Part shown: positions 24,109-34,639 of the stretch, piece after piece | Numbering within the stretch: the stretch's first letter is position 1 | Layout of the letters: each line of letters starts with the position of its first letter | NCBI GenBank assembly: GCA_021018815.1 | Contig: JAITYX010000025.1 | Coordinates: 6,696,001 to 6,760,000 of the forward strand | Direction: 5' to 3' | DNA from: Talinum fruticosum | Taxonomy: Eukaryota > Streptophyta > Magnoliopsida > Caryophyllales > Talinaceae | Length of the DNA: 64,000 nt | Notes under the pieces: model-generated | What the model saw: only the letters and a program-made list of their open reading frames with translations | Database searches by the model: none | What the model was told of the DNA's origin: nothing | Program-made: the position numbers and the translations under genes

Positions 24109-24121
24109 GGCTCTGATACCA
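24109..24121 (-). other. Primer-binding site of the Copia element
   Basis: TGGTATCAGAGCC on the minus strand, two bases from the LTR end. It is complementary to the 3' region of initiator tRNA-Met, the usual Copia primer. It fixes the transcription direction and identifies L5 as the 5' LTR. Confidence 0.85.
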
Positions 24122-24122
24122 A

Positions 24123-25659
24123 TTGAAGGTTTGCTCTTGGAGAGAGTTAGTCACCCTAGAAGGGGGTGAATAGGGTGACGAGGAAATTAAACAACAAAAG
24201 GAAGAATTAAGTCAAAAGCCGACTTTGAAGCAATCCGAGTCTAGATTGGACTCGGAAAAGTGATAACTCGAAATTATGTGGAAACCCTCCTGGGGCAGAA
24301 AACCATGGCTAGTGCTAATCCAAGCACCAAGTCAAATCCACTATTTTGAATCCACAAAATACGATGAGACGAGACTTAACCGAATTGCTCCCTCGAACAA
24401 TTCCTTACAAGATTTGCCTAGACTCACAAATTCCCTTATCTCGATCTAGTACTTCCTAACCGAGGTAACCTTTACAGTTAGGGACAACTCGAGCTGAGTT
24501 AACCCTTACAGCTCAATCAAGGGACCTTACTCGGAAAGTAAGAAGAGAAGTTGTGGCTGATTACAAACCTTACAACTCGGAAAGATGTTAAGTACGAGTT
24601 GGAGTTATAAGTAGAAGATTGGATATGAATACAAAGACTTTTGCTTAAGTATGTGTATTGACGATGATTCCAGCAATCTTCAAGTCTTGAGAGCTGGCTT
24701 CTATTTATAGATGACCACGCAGATTAGCCGTTGTGACTAGCTTCGATTAGAAGTCCTCTCGTGACCTTTGTAATGGTTCTTCCGAGTCACTCGGAAAAGA
24801 TCCGTTGAGTTGTGAACGTTGTGCAACGGCTCTTAACTCCTTAGGATGTCCCAATCCACTGGTGGTGTCCGAAAAATAGAGTGGAAACCACCGTTGAGCT
24901 TAGCATTGAAGATTTCTAGTTTTGGAAACAAACAACCCCGACACGGTTCAGGGTCTTGGTCGAAGTAGAAAAAGCCTTGTCTCGCTGGTGACTTAACATC
25001 TTAAAGCTAGGTTACTTTTGTAATTCAAAAGTAGGATAACCTCGTTTAAATAACCTACAAAAGTAAATCAATTTGGTTCTCAAAGTATAAAATACTTTGG
25101 TCCAAGATTAGACATAGATAATATTTTAATTAAGATAATTAAGTGTATAATTATCTCGAATCCCGGGAAAGTGAAATTTTACGAGTCTAATATTCATTAT
25201 ACTCAAATTCCAACCGAGTCGGTCTAGACATAAATCAAGTCGGATAAAAAATATCGAGTAGTACTACTTGATCTAGACTAACAAAGTTCAAACGAAACAA
25301 GCTAACTTGGAAAGATGAATTACCACTGTAATTCACTTAGAACTTAAAATATGAAGTCGGACCTGAGTATAAGAGCGTTAGAGTGATTGTTTGAATATCC
25401 GATAAGTCCGAGTGTTGTTTGAGTGACTCGGAACTACGAGATATAGAAAGATGATCAATGAGTATGCTTTCTAAGTCAGTCAAAATCAAATAAAAACAAA
25501 TGTAATAGTTTTTGTAATACTCGAAAAGATTCTATACCACTCGGAAAAGTTTCTATATCACTTAGAATGACTTGTAATCAAAACTTATAAGAGATAGAGT
25601 TTATACCGATTCCTTGACGAGTCACTCGGAATCTTACTCATGCAAAGTCCGAGTCTTCA
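24123..25659 (-). repeat. 5' LTR (L5) of the 12.4 kb Copia element
   Basis: On the minus strand it runs from TGAAGACTCGG to GCAAACCTTCA. The TATA box complement is at 24702-24709, and the perfect palindrome-like CCGAGTCACTCGG is at 24782-24794, 72 bases upstream in the transcribed sense. It is flanked outside by TAAAT. Confidence 0.85.
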
Positions 25660-25664
25660 TAAAT

Positions 25665-26125
25665 GTTAACAAGTAAAAAAAATTGATCTAAAAGTTTTAA
25701 TTTAAGCTTCTTTTATCTTTTTAATTGAATAGGTGAATTTTGAATTCAAAATATTGAAGTTAAAATTTTCTCGTAATGATCAATCGATTATATCATATAT
25801 TAAGATAATAGAAAAAAAGAAAATGAAATTCCTTCTCAAATAGATGAATTTTTTGCTTGCCAAGGAGAAGAAGATAAAGGATATAGAATAGAGAGAGAGG
25901 GAGAGAGATAGAATTATTGCAAGTGTATTAAAATTTGATCATAAGGATATATGTAATCATGATTGTTTAGTAAATGTCTAAGTAATTGTAATTGCATAAG
26001 TAGAAGTTAATGTAATTACAATGCGATTTTGATTGCATTACAAAGTTGTAACCAAACATGGTAATATCATCACCATTACAAATTTGATTACATTACCACT
26101 TTGATTACATCTAACCAAACATGCC
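25665..26125 (+). mobile_element. MITE-like element A, right part
   Basis: It continues the element interrupted at 13285: TGTTAACAAGTAAAAAAA matches the complement of element B near 28600, and the end TCTAACCAAACATGCC matches the outer end of B. A GAGAGAGAGGGAGAG run lies at 25895-25910. Confidence 0.75.
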
Positions 26126-26960
26126 TTTGGGTTATTGTCAACGCAAGGTTATTGATCGTTAATTATAGGCTTCCTCGTCCCCAACACCTGTTGCCTTAGC
26201 TATAGCTGCTAACTTTCATCATTGTTGATCGCCACAACAACCTACTCTACAACCGATCAGGTTATTCTATCTTATTGGCTTGTGGTTTTGATTATATTTT
26301 GTCACCTCTGTCTAATAGTATTTACTATGTAGTTTATGTTGTATTTGTTGTATATGCAATTAAAGGGGCGAGTGGGGAATATGGAGTGTCCGATGCTAGT
26401 GTCCCCCAATGGTTATAAACAATTGAATTGATCCCATCTTTGTAAGATCATTCAATTGTTTCGAAGTACATAGATAAGCGGAATGTAGAGAGGGTATTAA
26501 GGGGTGAAAGGGGTTAGTTTGTATAAGTCTCGCCAAACTCTTACCATTCTAAGAACTCAAGAAACTACATATCTCTTTTAAGGTCAGTCAAGAAATTCAA
26601 ATTTATTCTATTTTGCATCAGCTACTCGTTGTTACTTGTAATATTGTCTGTGAGGGATACATTTGTTGGTGATTTACAATGTCCTTGTTCGAGTAATCCC
26701 AGTAACTTTCCTTGCAACGAGTGGCGAGTGTAAAAGCTGAACAACATAATCATTCCTTTCGATGAGCCATTTATTTGACTTTATCAAGTGCAAGGTTTTT
26801 TCAATCCATTTCCCCTTGTGACTATATTTGAGAAACCCGGGGATTAGTTTTGGATGCTTAGATCAAAGGTATTAGTTGATTAAAAGTAGTCTATCTCGTG
26901 AATAGATTATTTGGTCAAAAATTTACTAAATTAAATCAATTTGGATCAATCAAAGTGAAG
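26126..26960. other. No gene recognised
   Basis: Non-coding DNA of mixed composition with no conserved protein motif on either strand. It may be the original sequence into which element A inserted (compare 12251-12746). Confidence 0.4.
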
Positions 26961-26966
26961 TTTTTA

Positions 26967-27038
26967 AACCTATTAGCTCAATGATAGAGCAACGTGGCCT
27001 TATGCATGGAGATGTGCGTTCGAATCCCACCTAGGCTA
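26967..27038 (+). repeat. tRNA-like sequence (pseudogene or SINE head)
   Basis: 72 bases with a Pol III A box (TTAGCTCAATGATAGAG) and B box (GTTCGAATCCC). The T-arm is recognisable (GTGCG/CCCAC, one mismatch) and the acceptor arm is partly paired (5 of 7). The anticodon arm does not form a stem, so it is not a working tRNA gene. The downstream sequence is AT-rich without a clear SINE tail. Confidence 0.5.
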
Positions 27039-27214
27039 TATGAATTGTAACCTGCAATATAAAGCAAGATCTTGACTTTTGAAACAATTGTGCTTTTGGA
27101 AGAAATAAAATTTTCACTAGATATATACCTTTACTATGACAAAAACAAAATGGGGAAGGATTAAGCAAACGGAAAATCCAATTGTAATGAGCAATAAAGC
27201 AAAGTATATCTAAC

Positions 27215-27286
27215 TAGCCCATGTGGGATTCGAACCCACATCTTAGTGCACCATTACATGTTACTTTACCTTTGAGCTAATAGGCT
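27215..27286 (-). repeat. tRNA-like sequence, inverted to the previous one
   Basis: On the minus strand, the acceptor arm AGCCTAT/ATGGGCT pairs fully with one G-T pair, the T-arm GTGGG/CCCAC is perfect, and A-box-like (TTAGCTCAAAGG) and B-box (GGTTCGAATCC) sequences are present. The D-arm is weak and no anticodon stem can be formed. It faces the tRNA-like sequence at 26967. It is a decayed tRNA gene or a tRNA-derived SINE head. Confidence 0.5.
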
Positions 27287-27516
27287 GCTAATGAGCCATG
27301 AATTCAACAAAAGAAAGTGCTCATTTCAACGTAGAAGAGAAGCCACATTTTATTTCTACTGTTAATAGATGATAAATAATCCCAACTAAATTCATAGCAT
27401 TTTCTAGAAAAAGATCAAGCATTTCAAAGACCACTCATAATTTATTGCTTTGCATGATATTTAGGAGGCACCAAGAGTGAATACTTCAAAATAGAAGTTC
27501 CAATTGAATTTACTTA

Positions 27517-27588
27517 CACATAATCCGCATGTCCCGGACAATCAACATGTGCATAGTGTCGTTTTGCAATCTCATACTCCACATGGGC
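27517..27588 (-). pseudogene. Exon fragment of an organellar-type elongation factor Tu
   Basis: The 24 residues on the minus strand read [20 protein letters not shown] then ADYV. They match the highly conserved EF-Tu G-domain segment that contains the DCPG (G3) motif. A GTGTAAGT splice-donor-like sequence directly follows, as if one exon end had been captured with its intron start. EF-Tu delivers aminoacyl-tRNA to the ribosome; here only a small piece exists, with no start, G1 or later motifs. It lies next to a kinase gene fragment in the same orientation. Confidence 0.75.
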
Positions 27589-27814
27589 CTCAGAGTGAGC
27601 AATAACAACACAAATAGAGAAGTGCCAACAACTTGATATAACAAAAGGCAAGAATCCTTTCTGGGTCAAGCAGCCAATTCGACCAAGTCAAATTAGGATC
27701 AAAGTCGGCATGATCAATTTCTAACCTAATTTTGGGGCAATCAAATTCATCTATCATTGGGTTGAAATTGTACCAGCTAATTTTGCTGATTTCATTACAC
27801 ACGTTAAGAGAAGT

Positions 27815-27970
27815 ATCAGCTTCAATGTTAAAATCAAGTTCTTTTGGTGCTTCCCCACACCACTCATCTGTCATTGGGTTGAAATTGTAAATGGGTTCTG
27901 CCCATGCTATCCACTCAACAATTTACTTAGCATTCTTCAAATCCTGATCCATAAATATGTCAGCAGAAGC
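27815..27970 (-). pseudogene. Fragment of a plant ABC1-family (UbiB-like) kinase gene
   Basis: The minus strand reads DLKNAK, a stop, then IVEWIAWAEPIYNFNPMTDE and WCGEAPKELDFNIEA. This fits the region of plant ABC1/UbiB-like kinases around the conserved 'KELDF..EA' motif, as I know it from the family. Homology stops after EA. A partial repeat (WYNFNPMIDEFD near 27765) follows in the same frame, running to about 27650 without recognisable function. The in-frame stop and lack of the rest of the kinase show a gene fragment. Confidence 0.6.
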
Positions 27971-28149
27971 TTTACAATCTTTGCAGATCTCTCATCTTGT
28001 TTATTTAAAGTCAACTTTTCCATTTAATTACAATTATAAAAAAAAAAGACATAAAAATCGGAACCTCCAATATGACATGCTTAATCCCTTCATGCTGTAC
28101 TTTTAGCACCACATCCTGACCATTTTTCAGGGTAGCACGATGGACTTAG

Positions 28150-29216
28150 GGCTTGTTTGATTTGATGTAATCAAAGTGATAATGCAATCAAATTGGTAAT
28201 GGTGATTACATTACCATGTTTTGTTACAACTTTGTAATGCAATCAAAATTACATTGTAATCACATTAACCTCTATCTATGCAATTACAATTGCTTGAACA
28301 TTTACTAAACAATCATGATTACATCCATCCTTGTGATCAAATTTTAACACACTTCCAATAATTCTCTCCCCCCCAATTGCATATCCATTTTCTCTCACTT
28401 CCTTGGCACAAGCAAAAATTTATCTATTTGATAAGAAACTTAATTTTTTTCTTATATTATCTTAATATATGATATAATTATTAAGTCATTAAGAGAAAAT
28501 TTTAACTTTAATATTTTGGATTTAAAATTTAAATATTCAATTAAAAAATAAAAGAAGCTTAAATTAAAATTTTTAGATCAATTTTTTTACTTGTTAACAC
28601 TTATTTTTAATTCAATAAATATTTATCATAAATAAAATAATTTTAGTTTTTTTTATCCATGAAAAAAATTTAAAACTTAATTATATAGTAGAAGAGATTA
28701 AAAAAAGCTCAAATATAAATTTAGACTTTAAAATTTTGTTATATCTTCACTACGATAAACATTTATTACCACTAGAATAATCCAATTGATTTTTTTGCCA
28801 GAAAAAATTTTTAAATTAGGAAATATGATATAAAAGATTAAAAAAATCTCAAATATGATTTTGAATTCAAAATATTTTCATATGGATAATATTCATCTTT
28901 ATTACTATATTTATTGTTATTAGAATAATATAGTTTATATTTGCAGATAAAATTTGATTATTTGATAGAAAATATTTTTAAAAGCTCAAAACTAAATATG
29001 TAACTCAAATTTTTATTTAGATAGCATTTATCCCCATTACAATAATTTAATTACTAACTTTTGTCATTGAAATAATCCATTACCATTGTGATTACACTAC
29101 ACTTTTTATATAACCAAATATGGTAATGTAATTGTTGTCCCATTTCATTGCATATCTAATTGCATTACATAATTGATTACATTACACCTCTATTACATTA
29201 CATCCAACCAAACGCC
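28150..29216. mobile_element. MITE-like element B, intact copy
   Basis: About 1.07 kb, AT-rich and non-coding. The ends are GGCTTGTTTGATTTGATGTA on the left and the complement of GGCGTTTGGTTGGATGTAAT on the right, each followed by many TGTAAT/ATTACA words in inverted arrangement. It is homologous over its whole length to the split element A (12747-13285 plus 25665-26125). I could not fix a target-site duplication, so the superfamily (hAT or Harbinger-like) stays open. Confidence 0.65.
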
Positions 29217-29276
29217 ACATTAGTGCTATCTGCGGAAGAAAGGGGTACAATTTAGGAACATGTTGCGAGTACGCGA

Positions 29277-30283
29277 GGCGGAATCAGAAAAATTTTTAAG
29301 GGGACTGGGTAGTGAGGTAAAAAAATACTATTTATCGGGAGTGGAGTTACTATTGGGTTATCGGTGCCAAAATAAATTATTAGAGTGTATGAGTAAAAAT
29401 CATCAAAAAATTCACGAAAATGTTAAAGGGGATATCCATAAAAATAAGTAATACTTATAAATTTAATTATACTAAAAAAGGGGCACCGTTGAATAAAATT
29501 TCTAACTCTTCTATTACTATTTATATAAGTTATAAAATAAGTTATTATCATATATCAAATATTACCTATAAAAATATTATGAAGAAAATTTGTGTAATAA
29601 ATAGATAAGAAATCATACCTCACAACTAATAATATAAAAATTATCCCTTGAACAATAATCATTCATAAAAATCTAATACAATTTGATAAATAAATTAGAT
29701 TAACTAATACAATAATACATAATTTAATAATAATCAACTCACTAAAAGAAATATAATATTAATGCAAAACATACCTGATTGCTTGAATTAGGAGTTTTGG
29801 AAGGCCAAAAAATTATTTTCTCTTGGATATTGCTAATCGGGAATGAAATTTACACTACTTTACATTAAAAAGGTAGGGAGAAAAAGTAGTATAACTTACA
29901 AGACAATATATTAATAGTTTGGAGAGATGGAGAAAGGATGACGGAGAGATAACAAGAGAGAGATTAAAAAATAATTTTGAGACGTCTATATGTATTATCA
30001 ATTTTCCATAACATATATCCTAACTTTCTCCACCCTAATTTATTAAAATATTATAAGACATGTGTAAAATATTATATGAAAAATAATACATTTTATATAA
30101 TAATTATATAATTTACCTTATACCAAAAATATTATGAAAATTTATTTTACTTGGAGAGTTAAAAAATATATAAATAATTTTTCTAAATAATTATTTTTTT
30201 CTATTTTATTTTTTTTTTTGGATAGATTTTTATAAAAAAATTAATTTTAAGAATTATGGGGGTACCAACCCCCGGTTCCCCGG
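29277..30283. repeat. Dispersed repeat Z, copy 1
   Basis: About 1 kb, starting GGCGGAATCAGAAAAA. It matches the reverse complement of 53218-54250 along most of its length (blocks TAGTGAGGTAAAAAAATACT, TATCGGTGCC and ATAATTTTTTGGCC-like). The other end is C-rich (CCCCGGTTCC). AT-rich and non-coding. It is probably a non-autonomous transposon with short GGCGGAAYC ends. Confidence 0.5.
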
Positions 30284-30871
30284 TTGAGTATGAGCATGAG
30301 CAAGCCACTTTAGCACAAAAATCCAATTGACAAATTAGTAGCTCATAATCTAATTAACCGTCTCCTCGAAATATAGGAAGAGGCCCAAAATCAATCAGTA
30401 TGTTTATAAATATGTCAAATAAATTTTGGAATATGCTTCAACAAAGCTCCACATATGATAAATTAAGATCAACAGCGGCCCTAATATCTCAAAAACCTCC
30501 GAGTTCTTACTGTTATTTATATGGCCAAAAAATCTTCCCAAATTTAGAAAGGAATATGAAATTAATGCTTGAAAATGTGAGCAAATAGGAAATTAAATTA
30601 TTCCATTCTGAAATGTTTGTGCTGAAAGCCAATAAAGGGGATAGTAATCCCAATTAGGTGCGATTAAAATTCTTACTGATGATGTAGCAAGAGGTTCTTT
30701 TAGAAATTCTGAAAAGAGATCCTCCACGGATTTTCCCAACTCTTGCTCTATATTATTATACACCTATACAAAAAAAAAAAAAAAAAAAAGAGGGGAAAAT
30801 AATCAGCCAGTTGTATATACAATAAAGATTATCAGTTTATTCAGTAATTTACTCGTAATAGGTAGTTCGTT

Positions 30872-30935
<64 letters not shown>

Positions 30936-31344
30936 AGTGCGTATAAGTTGTGTGGTCTCGACACGTGGTAGGTAAGCATTAAATTCTTAGGTTTTTTATA
31001 TTTATTTTCTTTTTTTGTATTGAAGTTGTATTGAACAATAGTATTTATTGTTGGAAGGTTATTATTTCTATTAGTGATTAATACTATTAAACATTTCATG
31101 ATAGATATTAATATTATATCATTTAAAATATAATTATTTAAAACTAATATATATATATATAAATGCATTATAATACTTTGATTAAAAAATAAATCCTCTA
31201 TAATATTATACCAAAATATACATATTAATATTTTATAAATTATAACATCATGCGCCTTCCACAAAAATTTATTTAAAAAGAGGTTTATTTTTGTATTTAG
31301 GACAATTATTAAAATTATATTTAAATTTTGAGGTTGTATCATCA
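30284..31344. other. AT-rich non-coding DNA with poly(A) and (AT)n tracts
   Basis: Contains an A run at about 30770-30789 and an uninterrupted (AT)n microsatellite at about 30876-30932. The open frames crossing these are low-complexity and not believable genes. Confidence 0.7.
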
Positions 31345-31924
31345 ATTTTTATTAAGTGTTACATTGATAAGTTTTTTTTTTTAAATTTTAATTTTATGAA
31401 AGAGTATTCATGAGTTATAATATTAAAAAGAAATACCCAATATTTAGACCTTTTATTAAAAAATTGCTTTGAACAATAAACGTCGTATGCCTATTACCAA
31501 TACTTCTTTTTCTTTTTACCAATTGACCTCATTTAAAAAAAAAAAAAAAGTAACGTTAATTGCTAACTCATCAAACTAGAAGCCATGCATGAACAACTCA
31601 AAGGTTTAGATCCAATTTCAAAATAAAAAGCTCGAAGGCCAACTTTTATTAATTATTTTAATTGATATTTTATTTAAACTCTAAATTAAAGTACTAATTA
31701 TACTTAAGAATGTAACCTCAAAAATAGTATGAAATTTAAAGTTGTTCTTAATCTACTTATTTTAATTAAAAAATTATTTTTCTCTTTACTATTCATTATT
31801 AATTGAATTAGTTATTACCAATTTATAACCAATATGAAATTTAAGAGTGATATATCACATCCTACAAATTTTTATAATTTTTAAATAAAATTTTTTTTGT
31901 GCGTAGCACAAGTTTAAAACCTAG
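31345..31924 (+). mobile_element. Helitron-like 3' terminus (left limit unknown)
   Basis: The small hairpin GTGC-GTA-GCAC at 31899-31909 lies 11 bases before CTAG (31921-31924), followed by T. This is the standard 3' end of plant Helitrons (hairpin then CTRR, inserted before T). The DNA to the left is AT-rich. The 5' TC end was not identified, so the start given is arbitrary. Confidence 0.45.
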
Positions 31925-31949
31925 TTAGACTTTAAAGTACAGAGCATCA

Positions 31950-32385
31950 GTATCCAAAATATCTTTAATTCAACAACGTCCATGGAGGGTTTGGCCGGTT
32001 GAGAGCAACGATAGAGAAGAGCGAGGAAGCACACGGCCGGATGAGTTGAGCAAGATAGAAGAGAGCGAGGGCGAGTGGGAGGATCACGGCGGTGGGAGGA
32101 TCACGGCGGCGGGAAAAGGCTGAAAGCTTTTCCGGCGAGCGAGCTTTTCCGGCGGAGGGAGAAAAAGAGAGGAAAGGGGAAAGAGCGTTGTGGAAGGGCT
32201 GGAAAAATGAATGATGATTTCCAACCCCTCCCTCTCTCACCCAAAAAATAATTTCTCCTTTTTTAAAATTAAAATTTTCTTTTTTAATCTCACTCGTTAA
32301 TTTAAAATTGAACGGTATAGACACTGGTGCTCACTTAATAAGTGAGTACACCTAAAGGGAGGGCTCACTTGAATCCTCCTCTCGA
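31950..32385 (-). repeat. Dispersed repeat Y, minus copy
   Basis: The reverse complement of 32190-32385 matches 11765-11960. Toward 31950 both copies turn into CT/GC-rich sequence, but the two interiors differ. An open frame on the minus strand (119 residues, Ser/Pro/Leu-rich) shows no recognisable domain. Confidence 0.4.
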
Positions 32386-33848
32386 ATAAAAACTCAAAAT
32401 AAAAAAGGTTTTTGAAAGAGACTCCATTGATTAAACCAATGATGCGATGTTCGAGGGCGATGGTATGAAATGAGGAGGATCGCTCCTCATTATGCTCATT
32501 AACAAACGTCCTTTACTAATTCAAATTGTGAGTTTAAATTGTGTTAAATAAAGCAAACAATCACCTCATGAAGTACGGAAAATAAATAGGCAAAACATGC
32601 TTAAAAGCAATAAAGAAAGGAAATAAAAGAAAACGAGAAATAAAAGTTACATCGGGTGGGGAGGAAAAATAAGCGATACAACTTTTAATCCACAATACAA
32701 AAGCAATAAATGCAAGAATTAAAAACACCGTAAAATACAAACTCAATATTAGTGAAGAACACCCTCGAGGTTGACCCACATGTCGGACTTGAAGCATGAA
32801 CAGATTTTAGCAATGTAACGGTAGTGCAACGATGAAAAAGAAGTGCAAAATGGCTTTTTAAGAGGGTTTAGAAGTGAAGTTTTGAGTGGAGGGACAAGAG
32901 TGAGGAAGAGAGATTTTCAACAAAATGGGAGGCTTTACCGAGTCGAAAATGGAGTGAAATGAATAGTAAATAGAAATTTTTGTGGTTCAAAAGAACCCTA
33001 AAAATCCCTTCCAAGTAGCAACCAATGGATTAAACCGGGTCCGGATTTTCGGAAATGGATAAAAGGAAACGAGGATATTTAAACTGGTCAAAATCACTCA
33101 GCTCAATGGGATCCGGGGACCGAGTGCCGATCCTAAACAACGTCGTTGGATGTTTGGGAGCGCGTGCCAAGCTCAACGACCGAAAAGGGTAAAACGCTAC
33201 ATTTTGTGCAACCGAAAAGTCCGACGTGGGTTCAGCTCCAAGTTTGGGAGTCCGAACTTGTCTTGGATCACCGAAAAATTGGCTTACCGGTCGCCCAGTC
33301 CCAGAAAAATGATTTGGGCTATTTTGTGATGTTGGTTGGCTTTTATAGGCTAAACCGGTAGCGCATTACTGCTGTTTTAGTTGGATCATGACCAGAGCTT
33401 GCAAAAGACACTAAGTTTTCATCATCGGGCTAACAAAAATAAATAAAATGAATAAAAAGATACGGATGACATATTTTTTGGTGTCCGCACATACCTACGT
33501 TTGAGCTTATTCAATTTTTGGACCACTTGCTAGTGAATAAAACTTGGACTGGGGAGCAATCAAGGGTGAGTAGAAAAAACCTTAAAGGATGAACCGAACC
33601 AAAAATCGGCTAAACCGAACCGAAAATCAACAAAATCAAACCAATTTTTTAATTAACCGAACCATTTTAAAAAATTTAAGTAAACGATATCCGGTTTACC
33701 AGTGACCAGTTTATCAAGTTCTAGTTATAGTTCATAATTTTGAAACCAAAACCAACCCGATAATTTTTAAAAAATTATTTTGAAATTTTAAGCTAAAATA
33801 TGTGCTTATTTTGTACATTGTGTGCTTGTTAGCTACTTGGGGAGGGCT
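32386..33848. other. Repeat X-like fragment and unclassified repeat DNA
   Basis: 32390-32470 matches the complement of 8290-8370. 32500-33480 looks like decayed LTR-element DNA and ends with a TTTTGGTGTCCGCAC word, but no partner LTR is visible. 33590-33740 holds repeated CCGAACC/AACCGAA words typical of small hAT-like MITEs. No coding region is supported. Confidence 0.35.
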
Positions 33849-33894
33849 GACTACTATAGGAACTACTTTTAATTACAGTTCAAAATGACCTTTA

Positions 33895-34115
33895 ACTACC
33901 GTTATCAGGCGTCGTTTATGTGGTCGTCGTTGTAGGTGGGCATCTTTTAATACGGTTCAAAACCGTAGTAAAAGAAGGCCTTTGATGATAGTTCAGATGA
34001 AGAACCTTAGTCAAAGGTCACTCTATGACGACGGTTTTTCAAAATAACCGTCATCATAGAGTAACCTATGACTACGGTTCTTCATCTAAACCGTCGTCAT
34101 AAGCCTCCAACCGAA
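33895..34115. repeat. Subterminal repeats of the CACTA element, left side
   Basis: Direct and inverted copies of GACGACGGTT/AACCGTCGTC and variants (GACTACGGTT, AACCGTCATC), several able to pair into hairpins. Such arrays bind the TnpA-type protein in En/Spm elements. The matching array is at 38610-38790. Confidence 0.7.
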
Positions 34116-34639
34116 GCTGTAGTAATAGGTCCGATTTTTTTTAATAATTTTTCTTGTATTTTCTTGCCCTCTCGTACAGTACAAATCATATATAACCTTA
34201 TACAAACTCTTGCAAAATATACAAACCACAATCAAATACAGTCTTTACCAAAATATATACAAAATAGCATATTCATCACATTTGTATATAGTACATATAA
34301 AAGACTGTGTAAAAATATATAATACCTATGTAAATATATATAGTTATGCACATATATACATATAAGCTGTATGACTATTAAAATCACAAACTTGACTAAT
34401 CAAATAATGAAGAATAAGTGTAAAATATACCTATGTCTTTATGCGGTTATATACAAACTCTGCACAACCTTGTTTTGACTTGTTGAGCTTCATCCGTATA
34501 GGGAGTGGGTGGGTTCTTTCCCAGGAAATATTGTGACATATTAATTAGATCAAGTGAAAGTGTTAATCAAGATGAAAAAAGAACATTAAAAAATTAATTA
34601 TTTCATAATCAATTACAAGTGCAAGTGTAAGTATACCTC

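Larger units (their letters stand above)
13286..25659 (-). mobile_element. Complete 12.4 kb Copia-family retrotransposon with extra 3' gene
   Basis: Both LTRs (13286-14818 and 24123-25659) are in minus orientation and about 1.53 kb. The element is flanked by a perfect 5-bp duplication TAAAT (13281-13285 and 25660-25664). A primer-binding site TGGTATCAGAGCC (complement at 24109-24121) adjoins the 5' LTR, and a polypurine-like tract adjoins the 3' LTR. Read on the minus strand the order is 5' LTR, gag, protease, integrase remnant, RT, RNase H, (solo LTR insertion), extra gene, 3' LTR. The order protease-integrase-RT-RNase H defines Copia (Ty1 type). gag and pol contain stops, frameshifts, a deletion and a hAT MITE, so it is not autonomous. 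Confidence 0.85.

Noticed and set aside
17597..25659. Copia element bounded by L4 and L5 as an inverted-LTR element
   Set aside because: L4 has its own GTAAT duplication and opposite orientation, while L3 and L5 share orientation and the TAAAT duplication, so L3 is the true 3' LTR.
26967..27286. Two functional tRNA genes
   Set aside because: Neither can form an anticodon stem, so no anticodon can be assigned.
27590..27874. A complete small gene of 94 residues
   Set aside because: Its first part is an internal piece of an ABC1-type kinase, preceded in frame by more kinase sequence and a stop; it is a fragment.
30803..31345. 180-residue open frame on the minus strand
   Set aside because: It runs through the (AT)n microsatellite and is rich in Ile/Tyr/Asn from AT content; no domain or start context.
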